A stretch of 64,000 nucleotides of DNA from JAUXJB01 sp965226855 (GTDB lineage: Bacteria > Myxococcota_A > UBA9160 > SZUA-336): positions 265,444 through 329,443 of the forward strand of contig CBDDEE010000026.1 in NCBI GenBank assembly GCA_965226855.1. Reading direction: 5' to 3'. Of the stretch, positions 16,040-23,017 are shown in pieces (within the stretch, counting starts at the first letter, position 1; each line of letters starts with the position of its first letter). Below the pieces are notes generated by a model. That model did not search any database and was not told the origin of the DNA. It was given only the letters and a program-made list of their open reading frames with translations. Both the position numbers and the translations under genes were made by a program.

Positions 16040-16807
16040 ATGGATGTCGCGGCGCTAACGGAACGGCTGTGGGAAGCCCGTCAGAGGGGCGACTACGCCC
16101 CCGACTGGCTCAACGGCGCGCTGACTCTCGAGCAGGCGCTGGACGTGCAGCTCAGGCTGCTCGAGCGCAAGCTCGGGGAGGGCGAGTCGCTCGCGGGCTG
16201 GAAGGTCGGGCTCACCTCGGAGCGCGCGCGCTCGGCGCTGGGTGTGGACGAGCGTCCCTTCGGGCACGTGCTCACGAGCCGGGTGCAGAAGAGCGGGGCA
16301 CGCTTGCGGACCGCCGACATCGCGCGCCCGTCGATCGAGCCGGAGTTGTGTTTTACGATCGGGCGCCGCATCCAGGGGGATCGGGTCAGCCGTGACGAGA
16401 TCGCGGGCTCGGTGGCTCGCGTCGCCGCCGGCTTCGAGCTCAACGAGCGGCGAGCCGGCTCGGCACGTCCCGATTTCTGCGCGATGGTCACCGACTGCCT
16501 CGCTCAATGGGGGATCGTCGAGGGCGAAGGCATCGAGCTGGCAAAGGCGGGCGAGCTGGGCGCCGTGCGCTGCACGCTGGCTCGTGACGACGAGCAGGTC
16601 TACACGGGCCTGAGTCGCGACGAACTCGACGACCACCTGGACTCGCTCCGCCGGCTGGTAGCAGTGCTCTCCGCGCACGGCCGCGCGCTCGAGCCCGGAC
16701 AGAAAGTGATCACCGGTGCCTTCGCACGCTTCGAGGCGAAGCCGGGTCAACACTGGCGAGCCGATTACCAGGGAATCGGCTCGCCAGTGTTGGTCGTGTT
16801 CGAGTGA
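16040..16807 (+). CDS. 2-keto-4-pentenoate hydratase / fumarylacetoacetate hydrolase family (MhpD-like)
   Basis: 255 aa from the ATG at 16040, the normal MhpD/DmpE length of about 260 aa. The body has 'GWKVGLTSERARSALGV' and 'RPSIEPELCFTIGR', in which the Glu pair binds the divalent metal. It ends 'RADYQGIGSPVLVVF'. Family members hydrate 2-hydroxypentadienoate or decarboxylate 4-oxalocrotonate in meta-cleavage pathways. An in-frame open stretch begins upstream at 15539 and would fuse it to a dead transposase half; the ATG at 16040 restores the family N-terminus. The stop overlaps the GTG of the next gene by 4 nt, implying coupled translation. The 3' codons form a large perfect hairpin (16748-16792). 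Confidence 0.87.
   Translation: MDVAALTERLWEARQRGDYAPDWLNGALTLEQALDVQLRLLERKLGEGESLAGWKVGLTSERARSALGVDERPFGHVLTSRVQKSGARLRTADIARPSIEPELCFTIGRRIQGDRVSRDEIAGSVARVAAGFELNERRAGSARPDFCAMVTDCLAQWGIVEGEGIELAKAGELGAVRCTLARDDEQVYTGLSRDELDDHLDSLRRLVAVLSAHGRALEPGQKVITGAFARFEAKPGQHWRADYQGIGSPVLVVFE
16748..16792. repeat. Perfect 19-bp inverted repeat within the 3' coding end of the hydratase
   Basis: CAACACTGGCGAGCCGATT at 16748-16766 is exactly complementary to 16774-16792, with a 7-nt loop. It would form a very stable stem in the mRNA 11 nt before the GTG of the downstream gene. There is no U-tract, so it is not a classical terminator. Confidence 0.85.
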
Positions 16808-17799
16808 GCGAGCTGCAGCTTGAAGGTCCGGTCACAATCCAGGTGATCCTCGGGCTCACCCTGCCCGAGATCAGCGATGAGGCACTCGCGCGGATCCGCG
16901 CCGTGGCGCCCGCGGGCTCCACCGTGCGCGTGGCCCGCGGCATCCGCGAGGCGATCGCGAGCGCCGATGACGTGGAGATCATACTGGGCTTCATTCCAGA
17001 GGCCCTGTTCAAGGCGGCGCCCCGCCTGCGCTGGGTCCACGCGATTGCGTCCGGCATGGACACGTTCCTGTACCCCGCCATGCGCGACTCGGATGTCGTG
17101 TTGAGCGGCGAGAAGGGTCTGGTGGGCGGTCACCTGGCCGATACCGGCTTCGGGCTGTTGCTCGCGCTCACGCGCCAGATCGCCACCGCGATCCGGCTCG
17201 GCCCCGAAGGCTGGAACAACCGCGGGGCGATGCGCCGCGTCGAGATCGAGCTAGAGGGGCGGACCATGGGCGTGATCGGCTTTGGCGGCACGGGCCGCGC
17301 GCTCGCCCGCCGGGCCGTCGCCTTTGGCATGGACGTGCTCGCGGTCGACGTCCGGGCGGTACCCGCGTCGGACGGGGTAGCCGAGGTGTGGACCATGGAG
17401 CGCCTGCCCGAGCTACTGGCCGCGTCGGACGTCGTCGCCATCGGCGCCCCCCTCACGCCCGAGACGCGTGGCTTGATCGACGACAAGGCCTTCTCCACCT
17501 TCAAGCGCGGGGCGCTGCTCATGAACGTGACGCGCGGCGAGATCATCGATGGGGATGCGCTGGTGAACGCGCTGCGCGACGGCCGTTGCGGGGGTGCGGC
17601 GCTCGACGTCGCGCCGGTCGAGCCGCTGCCGGCCGATCACCCGCTCTGGAGCTTCGACAACGTGGCGATGACCCCGCACACGGCCGGCGCCAGCCAGCTG
17701 CGCGCACCGCGCAACATTGATCGCTTCTGCGAGAACCTGGCGCACGCGCAGAAGGGAGCGCCGCTCGTCGGAATCATCGACAAGCAGCTCGGCTACTAG
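16804..17799 (+). CDS. D-2-hydroxyacid dehydrogenase (NAD-binding)
   Basis: 331 aa from GTG 16804, overlapping the hydratase stop by 4 nt. The Rossmann motif 'GVIGFGGTGRALARRA' followed by 'VDVR' suggests an NAD-type acidic turn. The catalytic set of the family is present: Arg-like position in 'NVTRGEIIDGDAL', Glu region in 'DVAPVEPLP', and His in 'MTPHTAGAS'. It reduces a 2-oxoacid to a D-2-hydroxyacid, or the reverse. Operon position with an MhpD-like hydratase and an amidohydrolase suggests breakdown of an aromatic or hydroxy-acid substrate (inference). It is followed 18 nt later by the amidohydrolase with an AAGGAGAGGAG Shine-Dalgarno. Confidence 0.9.
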   Translation: MSELQLEGPVTIQVILGLTLPEISDEALARIRAVAPAGSTVRVARGIREAIASADDVEIILGFIPEALFKAAPRLRWVHAIASGMDTFLYPAMRDSDVVLSGEKGLVGGHLADTGFGLLLALTRQIATAIRLGPEGWNNRGAMRRVEIELEGRTMGVIGFGGTGRALARRAVAFGMDVLAVDVRAVPASDGVAEVWTMERLPELLAASDVVAIGAPLTPETRGLIDDKAFSTFKRGALLMNVTRGEIIDGDALVNALRDGRCGGAALDVAPVEPLPADHPLWSFDNVAMTPHTAGASQLRAPRNIDRFCENLAHAQKGAPLVGIIDKQLGY

Positions 17800-17817
17800 A
17801 CGAAAGGAGAGGAGCCG

Positions 17818-19077
17818 ATGAGGTACTACTCGTGCGATTCCCACCTGGTCGAGGCACGCGAGATCTTCGAAGGCCTTGAGAGCCGCTTCGGTGACCGTGC
17901 GCGCCTGTACACGCCCACGACCGCCCCCAGAAGCCACAGCTTCAACAGCATCCGAGGCGGGAAACCGCTTCTCGAACCGCCGCCGACGAGCCAATAAGGG
18001 AATCTGATCGACCGTGCGCCGCGCATCGTCCGCGACCACGGGGGCAAGCCCGGGGATTGGCTGCTGCTACCCGGCGGGCTGTCCATCCCCATCGGCCGGC
18101 TCGGGATTGCCGGAAACCGGCTCGACGACCCTGCAACCGACGAGCTGATCGCGCGCGGCTACGACGGCTTGAACCCCGGCGTGCTCGATCCTGCGAAGCG
18201 GCTCGATGACCAGGCGCGCGACGGCGTGTGCGGAGAGGTCATGTACCCGAGCCTGAACATGTTCACCTACGCGATTCCCGACAAGGACGTCGTGCGAGCG
18301 GTGTTTGAGCGGCACAACGACTGGGTCGTCGACTACTGCGCGGTCGCGCCCGAACGGCTGATCGGCATCGGCTGCCTGCCGATTCCCGACATCGACGCGG
18401 CGCTGCGCGAGATGGAGCGCGCCGCCCGGGGCGGCGTACGCGGCTTCATGATTCCGGCCCATGTCTCCCCCGACCTGCCCTACTGCCACGCGGACTACGA
18501 TCCCTTCTGGGCAGCAGCCCAGGACATGGACCTGCCACTCACCATGCACATCTTCGTGGGCACGTCGCTCGACGGCGGCATGCCAGCGCACTGGGGCACG
18601 CCGGGAGGCACGATCAAGGGCTACACGCTCGCGTTCACGACCGCGGCCAACAGCATGATCGACCTGATCTGCGGCGGCGTGGTCGAGCGCTTCCCGCGCT
18701 TGAAGCTCGTCATCTCCAAATTCGAGACGGGCTGGCTGGCCCACATCCTGGGGCGCCTGGACCACGCGATCTACCGTACGCCTCGTTACGCCGTCGACTA
18801 CCTGACGATGAAGCCCAGCGAGTACTTCCGCCGCAATTTCACCGCGACCTTCGAGGACGACGTGATCGGAGTCCGCACGCGCCACGAGATCGGCCCGGGC
18901 AACCTGGTCTGGGGCAACGACTACCCGCACCACGACTCCATCTGGCCCAACTCCATGCCCACGCTAGAACGCGTGATGGCGGGAGTGCCCGACGACGAGA
19001 TCGAGCAAATGTGCTTCACGACCGCCACGGAGATGTACGGCGTGGACGTGAGCAAGCTGCCGGCAGCGACGAGCTAG
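17818..19077 (+). pseudogene. Amidohydrolase disrupted by a short IS scar
   Basis: ACMSD-like amidohydrolase of the same superfamily as the gene at 254. The ATG at 17818 begins 'MRYYSCDSHLVEARE', and the protein proceeds to 'SRFGDRA'. A 117-bp insertion (17902-18018) then adds foreign codons with an in-frame TAA at 17995-17997. Host sequence resumes in the same frame at 'PRIVRDHGG' and continues to the stop at 19077 with intact 'WGNDYPHHDS' and other barrel residues. Because the insertion is a multiple of three, only the TAA blocks the full protein. The distal 302 aa from 18169 would lack the first metal-binding strand. Confidence 0.8.
17902..18018 (-). mobile_element. 108-bp relic of the 47.7-kb type IS, with 9-bp duplication
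   Basis: Read on the minus strand it carries the 'PPRMLLKLWLLGAVVGVY' transposase codons and the terminal sequence AGATTCCCTTATTGG of the element at 47704-49178, joined by internal deletion. GACCGTGCG occurs at both borders (17893-17901 and 18010-18018), matching a 9-bp target duplication. Removing one copy plus the relic restores a perfect amidohydrolase reading frame. Confidence 0.8.
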
Positions 19078-19124
19078 AAGAACGGATCGGCGAGTTCTCC
19101 AACGCTGGCGGCGAGCGAGCGAAC

Positions 19125-19910
19125 TCATGTCAGTCCATATCCCGCGTCGACTACCGAAACCGCTCCGGTGACGTTCTCCGAGGCCGCCGAGGCGAAGTAG
19201 ATCGCGATGGCCGCCATGTCGCTCGGCTCGCCTATCCTGCTGAGGGGTACTGCCGCTGCCTTGGCGCGTCGACCCTCTTCGTCGAATAGCGTGGGTTGCA
19301 TTCTGGACACGAACGCGCCGGGTGCGATGGTGTTGAAGCGCACGTTGCGATCGGAGAGGTGGAACGCGAACTTTCGCGTCAAGTAGTGGATCGCCGCTTT
19401 GCTCGCCCCGTAGGTGAAGTTCAGCTGCGGCGTGACCTTGAGGGCCTCCGTGGAGCCCACGTTGATGACGCTGGAACGTCTCGTCGGCGTCCCGCGACTC
19501 TCGAGCAGCGGCATGAAGCCCTGCGTCAAGAAGAACGGGGCCTTGACGTTGATGTCCATCACCTTGTCGTACCCGGCCTCCGAGAACTCATCAAACGGCT
19601 CGACCCAGCCAAACCCCGCGTTGTTGACGAGCACGTCGAGGCCGCCTTCTGTCTCGGCAATCGTATCGATCAGGACTCGGCGCCCTTCCGGCGTTGCCAG
19701 ATCCGCCTGGACGTACTCACAGAAGCCGAGCGACTTGAACTCGTCCACTGTCTTCGTCAAGTCGTCGAGCTTCCGCGACGAGATGTAGACCCTGGCATCG
19801 TTCTCGACAAAGCCCTGCGCGATCATCTTGCCAATGCCGCGACCGCCACCGGTCACGACGACGACCTTGTCGGCGACGGAAAACAGCTCGCTGATCTTCA
19901 TGCTAGACAT
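19125..19910 (-). CDS. Short-chain dehydrogenase/reductase
   Basis: 261 aa. Classical SDR: cofactor motif 'VTGGGRGIGKM' (TGxxxGxG), 'NNAGFG' (NAG), active-site Ser in 'INVGSTEAL', and catalytic 'YGASKAA' (YxxxK). 'SSRK' after beta-2 favours NADPH. It resembles the RhlG/FabG-like group. The ATG at 19910 lies 6 nt after the stop of the upstream LLM oxidoreductase, so the two are coupled. Substrate unknown. Confidence 0.92.
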   Translation of the reverse strand: MSSMKISELFSVADKVVVVTGGGRGIGKMIAQGFVENDARVYISSRKLDDLTKTVDEFKSLGFCEYVQADLATPEGRRVLIDTIAETEGGLDVLVNNAGFGWVEPFDEFSEAGYDKVMDINVKAPFFLTQGFMPLLESRGTPTRRSSVINVGSTEALKVTPQLNFTYGASKAAIHYLTRKFAFHLSDRNVRFNTIAPGAFVSRMQPTLFDEEGRRAKAAAVPLSRIGEPSDMAAIAIYFASAASENVTGAVSVVDAGYGLT

Positions 19911-19916
19911 AGCGTT

Positions 19917-20804
19917 CTAGTGCGCCTGGAGCTCTGCGAGCTGCCGGATCGCGAACGTCTCGAGCACCTTGCGCGTGTCGCTCTCGCCGGGTGCGACCTG
20001 GACGACCGCGTGATGGACTCCGAGCTCTCGCATGTGGTCCAGGGTCTTCGCAGCGTCCCCCGGATCCGACACCGACAGCGCGGCCACCCGGTTGATCGCG
20101 AGCGTCAGCTGTTCCGGATCGCGCCCGGCAGCGGCTGCGTGGTCACGTGCCCGCGCAAAGTCGTCGCGGAGCGTGTCCAGCATGGCCGGATTCGCCATCC
20201 AGCCGTCGGCGCGCTCGCCCACACGCCGCAGCTGCTGATCGCTGCGTCCTCCCACCCACACGGGGATGGCACGCGCCGGCTTGGGATTGCAGGCCCAGTC
20301 GACGACCCGGTAGAACTCACCCTCGAAGTCCACGTACTCGCGGGTCCAGCACTGCTCGAGCAGCTCGAGACACTCGTCCATGCGGCGGCCCCGCCGCTCG
20401 AACGATACCGACAGCACCTCGAACTCCTCCTTCCACCAGCCCACGCCCGCCCCGAGGATGAAGCGCCCGCCCGCCAGCTTGTCGATCGAAGCCATGATCT
20501 TGGCGTGGAGCACGGGCTGACGCATCGGAAGCACGAGCACCCCCACCCCGAGCTCGACCCGGCTCGTAGCCGCGGCCACGAACGACAGGGTCGTCAGCGG
20601 CTCGAGAAAGTCGACCGTGGGCGGGATCGCGAGCCGCCCATCCGCCGCGTACGGATACGCTGACCCCTGCTCCTTCTGCAGCACCACGTGATCGAACACC
20701 CAGATCGAGTCGAACCCACACTCCTCCGCAGCCACGGCACTTCCGAGCACGTTCTCCCGCGTCCCCCCGGGCCCAACCTGCGGCAGATAGACACCAATCT
20801 TCAT
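19917..20804 (-). CDS. LLM-class flavin-dependent oxidoreductase (probably F420)
   Basis: 295 aa from the ATG at 20804, preceded by GGAGGAG about 5 nt upstream; an in-frame GTG at 20810 is less well placed. The luciferase-like TIM barrel begins 'MKIGVYLPQVGPGG'. 'GFDSIWVFDHVV', 'LPMRQPVLHAKIMASIDKLA' and 'GAGVGWWKEEFEVL' are hallmark segments of the bacterial F420-type LLM proteins. These carry out hydride-transfer reactions such as dehydrogenation or Baeyer-Villiger-like oxidation, using F420 or FMN. It forms an operon with the SDR downstream. Confidence 0.9.
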   Translation of the reverse strand: MKIGVYLPQVGPGGTRENVLGSAVAAEECGFDSIWVFDHVVLQKEQGSAYPYAADGRLAIPPTVDFLEPLTTLSFVAAATSRVELGVGVLVLPMRQPVLHAKIMASIDKLAGGRFILGAGVGWWKEEFEVLSVSFERRGRRMDECLELLEQCWTREYVDFEGEFYRVVDWACNPKPARAIPVWVGGRSDQQLRRVGERADGWMANPAMLDTLRDDFARARDHAAAAGRDPEQLTLAINRVAALSVSDPGDAAKTLDHMRELGVHHAVVQVAPGESDTRKVLETFAIRQLAELQAH

Positions 20805-20831
20805 CTCCACTCCTCCACCTCATGATCGCAC

Positions 20832-20860
20832 AGAAGACCGGAACTTGGGGACGGTCTTCT
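20832..20860. repeat. REP-like hairpin unit
   Basis: AGAAGACCG and CGGTCTTCT are 9-bp perfect arms around the loop GAACTTGGGGA. The loop core is shared with 9904-9923 (inverted) and 21421-21440. Confidence 0.65.
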
Positions 20861-20868
20861 GATCTCGA

Positions 20869-20897
20869 TTGGACCCAGCGTCGGCAGGGTGTATAAA
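20869..20897 (+). promoter_or_regulatory. Predicted sigma-70-type promoter
   Basis: TTGGAC (20869-20874), a 17-nt spacer and TATAAA (20892-20897) precede the small-protein gene at 20926, whose Shine-Dalgarno AAGGAG lies 5 nt before the ATG. The arrangement is repeated almost verbatim at 22511-22540, which supports function. Confidence 0.6.
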
Positions 20898-20925
20898 AGG
20901 CACTCGCGGGGGGCAAGGAGATAGC

Positions 20926-21288
20926 ATGGCACTAGGTAAAGAGATTGGGGACTTCTCGTTCAAGATCACGTCCGTCAGCTACTCGGACGATGCCGCAACC
21001 GTCAACTGCGACGGAACAGCTGACAATTTTGGAACCGTTCTGGGCACTCTGACCTTCGGCGGCGAGCCGGGCACGCTGAGTGGGCCGCTGAGCTGGCGCG
21101 GCGAGGCCTTCCTCGAGAACGGCGAGGTGCAGGGAGTCATCGGCGAGGGCTCTTTCGAAACGCTCGGCAACCACAGGTGGCGGACCAGGCTAGTCATCAC
21201 CACCTCCGATGGCCAGATCTTCGCCTCAGACGGCCAGCTGGATATCGCGGCACGCTCTCTCAAGGGCAAGAACCTCGAGTGGACCTGA
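20926..21288 (+). CDS. Small beta-rich protein of unknown function, copy 1
   Basis: 120 aa with no signal peptide, rich in short beta strands and Gly/Thr turns ('GTVLGTLTFGGEPG', 'LSWRGEAFLENGE', 'GEGSFETLGNHRW'). The end 'SDGQIFASDGQLD...GKNLEW' is shared with the paralogue at 22566 (roughly 70% identical by eye). The pattern suggests a small barrel such as a lipocalin or allene-oxide-cyclase-like fold, but I do not recognise a named family. It has its own promoter and strong ribosome-binding site and is flanked by REP-like repeats. It looks like an independently expressed, possibly abundant cytoplasmic protein. Confidence 0.8.
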   Translation: MALGKEIGDFSFKITSVSYSDDAATVNCDGTADNFGTVLGTLTFGGEPGTLSGPLSWRGEAFLENGEVQGVIGEGSFETLGNHRWRTRLVITTSDGQIFASDGQLDIAARSLKGKNLEWT

Positions 21289-21313
21289 GCTCCAATCAGC
21301 AAATGTGAACGCT

Positions 21314-21339
21314 CGTTAGTGTCCCCGGGGACAGTAACG
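21314..21339. repeat. REP-like 26-bp palindrome
   Basis: CGTTAGTGTCCCC / GGGGACAGTAACG, arms matching at 12 of 13 positions with no spacer, lies 26 nt after the small-protein stop. The same element follows the paralogue at 22960-22985. It could double as a transcription terminator. Confidence 0.65.
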
Positions 21340-21420
21340 GCGCTTCCCTTTCGAGAGCCTGTCGGGCACCGTGATCTGTCCATGCTGCCAGTCCAGATCT
21401 ACTCCCGCCACAGTCAGGGA

Positions 21421-21440
21421 CTGAACTTGGGGACGGTCCT
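21421..21440. repeat. REP-like unit
   Basis: CTGAACTTGGGGACGGTCCT, sharing the GAACTTGGGGACGGTC core with 20840-20857 and, inverted, with 9904-9923. It lies just beyond the stop of the broken LLM gene. Confidence 0.55.
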
Positions 21441-21452
21441 TAATCGGAACTT

Positions 21453-22476
21453 CTAGAGCCTGGGGATGACCTCGCAGGCAAACCAGGTCTTGAAGCTCGC
21501 GTCGGGTCCAGGCATCGGAACGGGGTGCGGCACGATGATGTCGACTCGCGGTGCCTGTGCCAGCACCTGACGGAGCTGCTCCGCGATGTCCGCGGCAGAT
21601 CCGAACAGCGAGAAGCTCTGCGCTGCGTCTTCGGACAGGAAATCCACTACCCGGCCCGCTTGCTGCAGGTCTGCCGCGTGGTGGAAGTCAGGCCAGACCT
21701 GTTTTTTTCAGCTCTTCCACCGGGGGTCCGTCCCAGACAAGCTTCGCAATCTCGAACAGTGCCGGACTGTACTCGTAGAACCCAGCCGCCATGGCGCGCG
21801 AGATCGAGTGGGCCGCAGGCTGCTCGTCGGGGGTGATCACGTGAAACACCAGACCGATGCCAAGAGTATCGGGGTCCCGACCCGCTTCCCGAGCCCCCGC
21901 CCGTACCGCGTCGAACGCGGCTCGCAGGTTATCGGGGTGGCGCCCGACGCGAAGGAACACTCCATCGGCGACTCGTCCGGCCATTCGAAGCGTTCGAGGT
22001 CCGCCGGCCGCGATCCAGACCGGCACGGGGCGAGCGTGAAACAGGCGTGCTGGCCGCTCGGCGCCGACCTCGACCCTGTCACCCGCGAGTAGCCGGCGAA
22101 TCAAGGTCGTCGACTCCTCTAGCTTGCGCACGCTCGCCGGCTGCTTGCCGAGCCAGCGGACCGCCGTATCCCCGACCCCGTAGACCAGCAACGCTCGACC
22201 GTCGGAGACCTCGTCCAGCGTTGCGATCGATCCCGCGGTCACGGCGGGGTGGCTCAACACCGCGTTGTCGATCAGCAGACCCAGGCGGATGGTCGAGGTC
22301 TCGCGCGCGGCGGTGGCGAGCATCACGTACGGGTCCCGGATCGCGAGCGGATTCGACGGACTCAGTGCATAGCCGTAGCCCAGGTCCTCTGCAAGCTTCA
22401 CATCGACGACAAACTCGTCAACCGACCTCCAGTTGAATCGATTCAGACCAAAGGTCGGATACCGCGCGCACGACAC
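21453..22476 (-). pseudogene. LLM-class oxidoreductase with a poly-A frameshift
   Basis: The GTG at 22476 begins a luciferase-like protein ('TFGLNRFNWRSVDEFVVDVKLAEDLGYGY', 'LGLLIDNAVLSHPAV', 'PVPVWIAAGGPRTLRMAGRVADG'). The frame terminates at 21688 just after a run of seven A (T7 at 21702-21708 on the plus strand). With one A fewer the reading continues 'LKKQVWPDFHHAADLQQAGRVVDFLSEDAAQSF' in the frame that ends at 21453 ('FACEVIPRL'). The complete protein would be about 340 aa, the family norm. This could be a pseudogene, a sequencing error, or a gene rescued by transcriptional slippage; the short form lacks the last helix of the barrel. Confidence 0.8.
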
Positions 22477-22510
22477 TATTGGCCAGTATAGTCAGCCCGT
22501 AAGATTCCGA

Positions 22511-22540
22511 TTGGAACTCAGCGTCGGTCGGGTGTATAAG
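22511..22540 (+). promoter_or_regulatory. Predicted sigma-70-type promoter, second copy
   Basis: TTGGAA (22511-22516), an 18-nt spacer and TATAAG (22535-22540), with spacer sequence nearly identical to the promoter at 20869. It drives the gene at 22566. Confidence 0.6.
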
Positions 22541-22565
22541 GCGGCTGGGGGGCAAAGGAGATAGC

Positions 22566-22934
22566 ATGGCACTGGGTAAAGAGACTGGGAGCTTCTCGTT
22601 CAAGATCACGTCCACACGCTTCTCGGACGACGGCGCAGCAGCCGTCGACCTTGACGGAACGGCTGACACCTTCGGTACGGTTCTGGGCACTCTAACCTTC
22701 GCCGGAGGCGACCCGGGCGCGCAGAATGGTGCGCTCAGCTGGCGCGGCCAGGCCTTTCTCGAGAACGGCGAGCAGGTTGTTTCCATCGGTGAGGGCTCCT
22801 TCGAAGCACTCGGCAACCACAAGTGGCGAACCAGGCTAGTCGTCACCGGCTCCGATGGCCAGATCTTCGCCTCAGACGGCCAATTGGATCTCGCGAAGCG
22901 CTCTCTCACGGGCAAGAACCTGGAGTGGAGCTGA
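22566..22934 (+). CDS. Small beta-rich protein of unknown function, copy 2
   Basis: 122 aa, paralogue of the protein at 20926 with the same start 'MALGKE' and the same end 'TGKNLEW'. Differences cluster in strands 2-4. Promoter, AAAGGAG ribosome-binding site and downstream palindrome are duplicated along with the gene, so an approximately 450-bp unit was copied and now flanks the LLM pseudogene. Function unknown; no catalytic motif or membrane segment. Confidence 0.8.
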   Translation: MALGKETGSFSFKITSTRFSDDGAAAVDLDGTADTFGTVLGTLTFAGGDPGAQNGALSWRGQAFLENGEQVVSIGEGSFEALGNHKWRTRLVVTGSDGQIFASDGQLDLAKRSLTGKNLEWS

Positions 22935-22959
22935 GCTCCGATTAGCGAATGTGAACCGT

Positions 22960-22985
22960 CGTTACTGTCCCCGGGGATAGTAACG
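22960..22985. repeat. REP-like 26-bp palindrome, second copy
   Basis: CGTTACTGTCCCC / GGGGATAGTAACG, one mismatch between the arms, positioned 26 nt after the stop of the second small protein exactly as at 21314. Confidence 0.65.
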
Positions 22986-23017
22986 GCAGTTCACATCGAG
23001 CTCACAAGGAGGCGGCC

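Noticed and set aside
19296..20663. 455-codon open frame on the plus strand
   Set aside because: Antisense of the SDR and LLM genes; it crosses both real genes and contains no recognisable motif. Such shadows are common in G+C-rich DNA.
20832..22985. CRISPR-like array from the regularly recurring palindromes
   Set aside because: Spacing is irregular, repeats have two module types, and there are no unique equal-length spacers or cas genes; they are REP-like.
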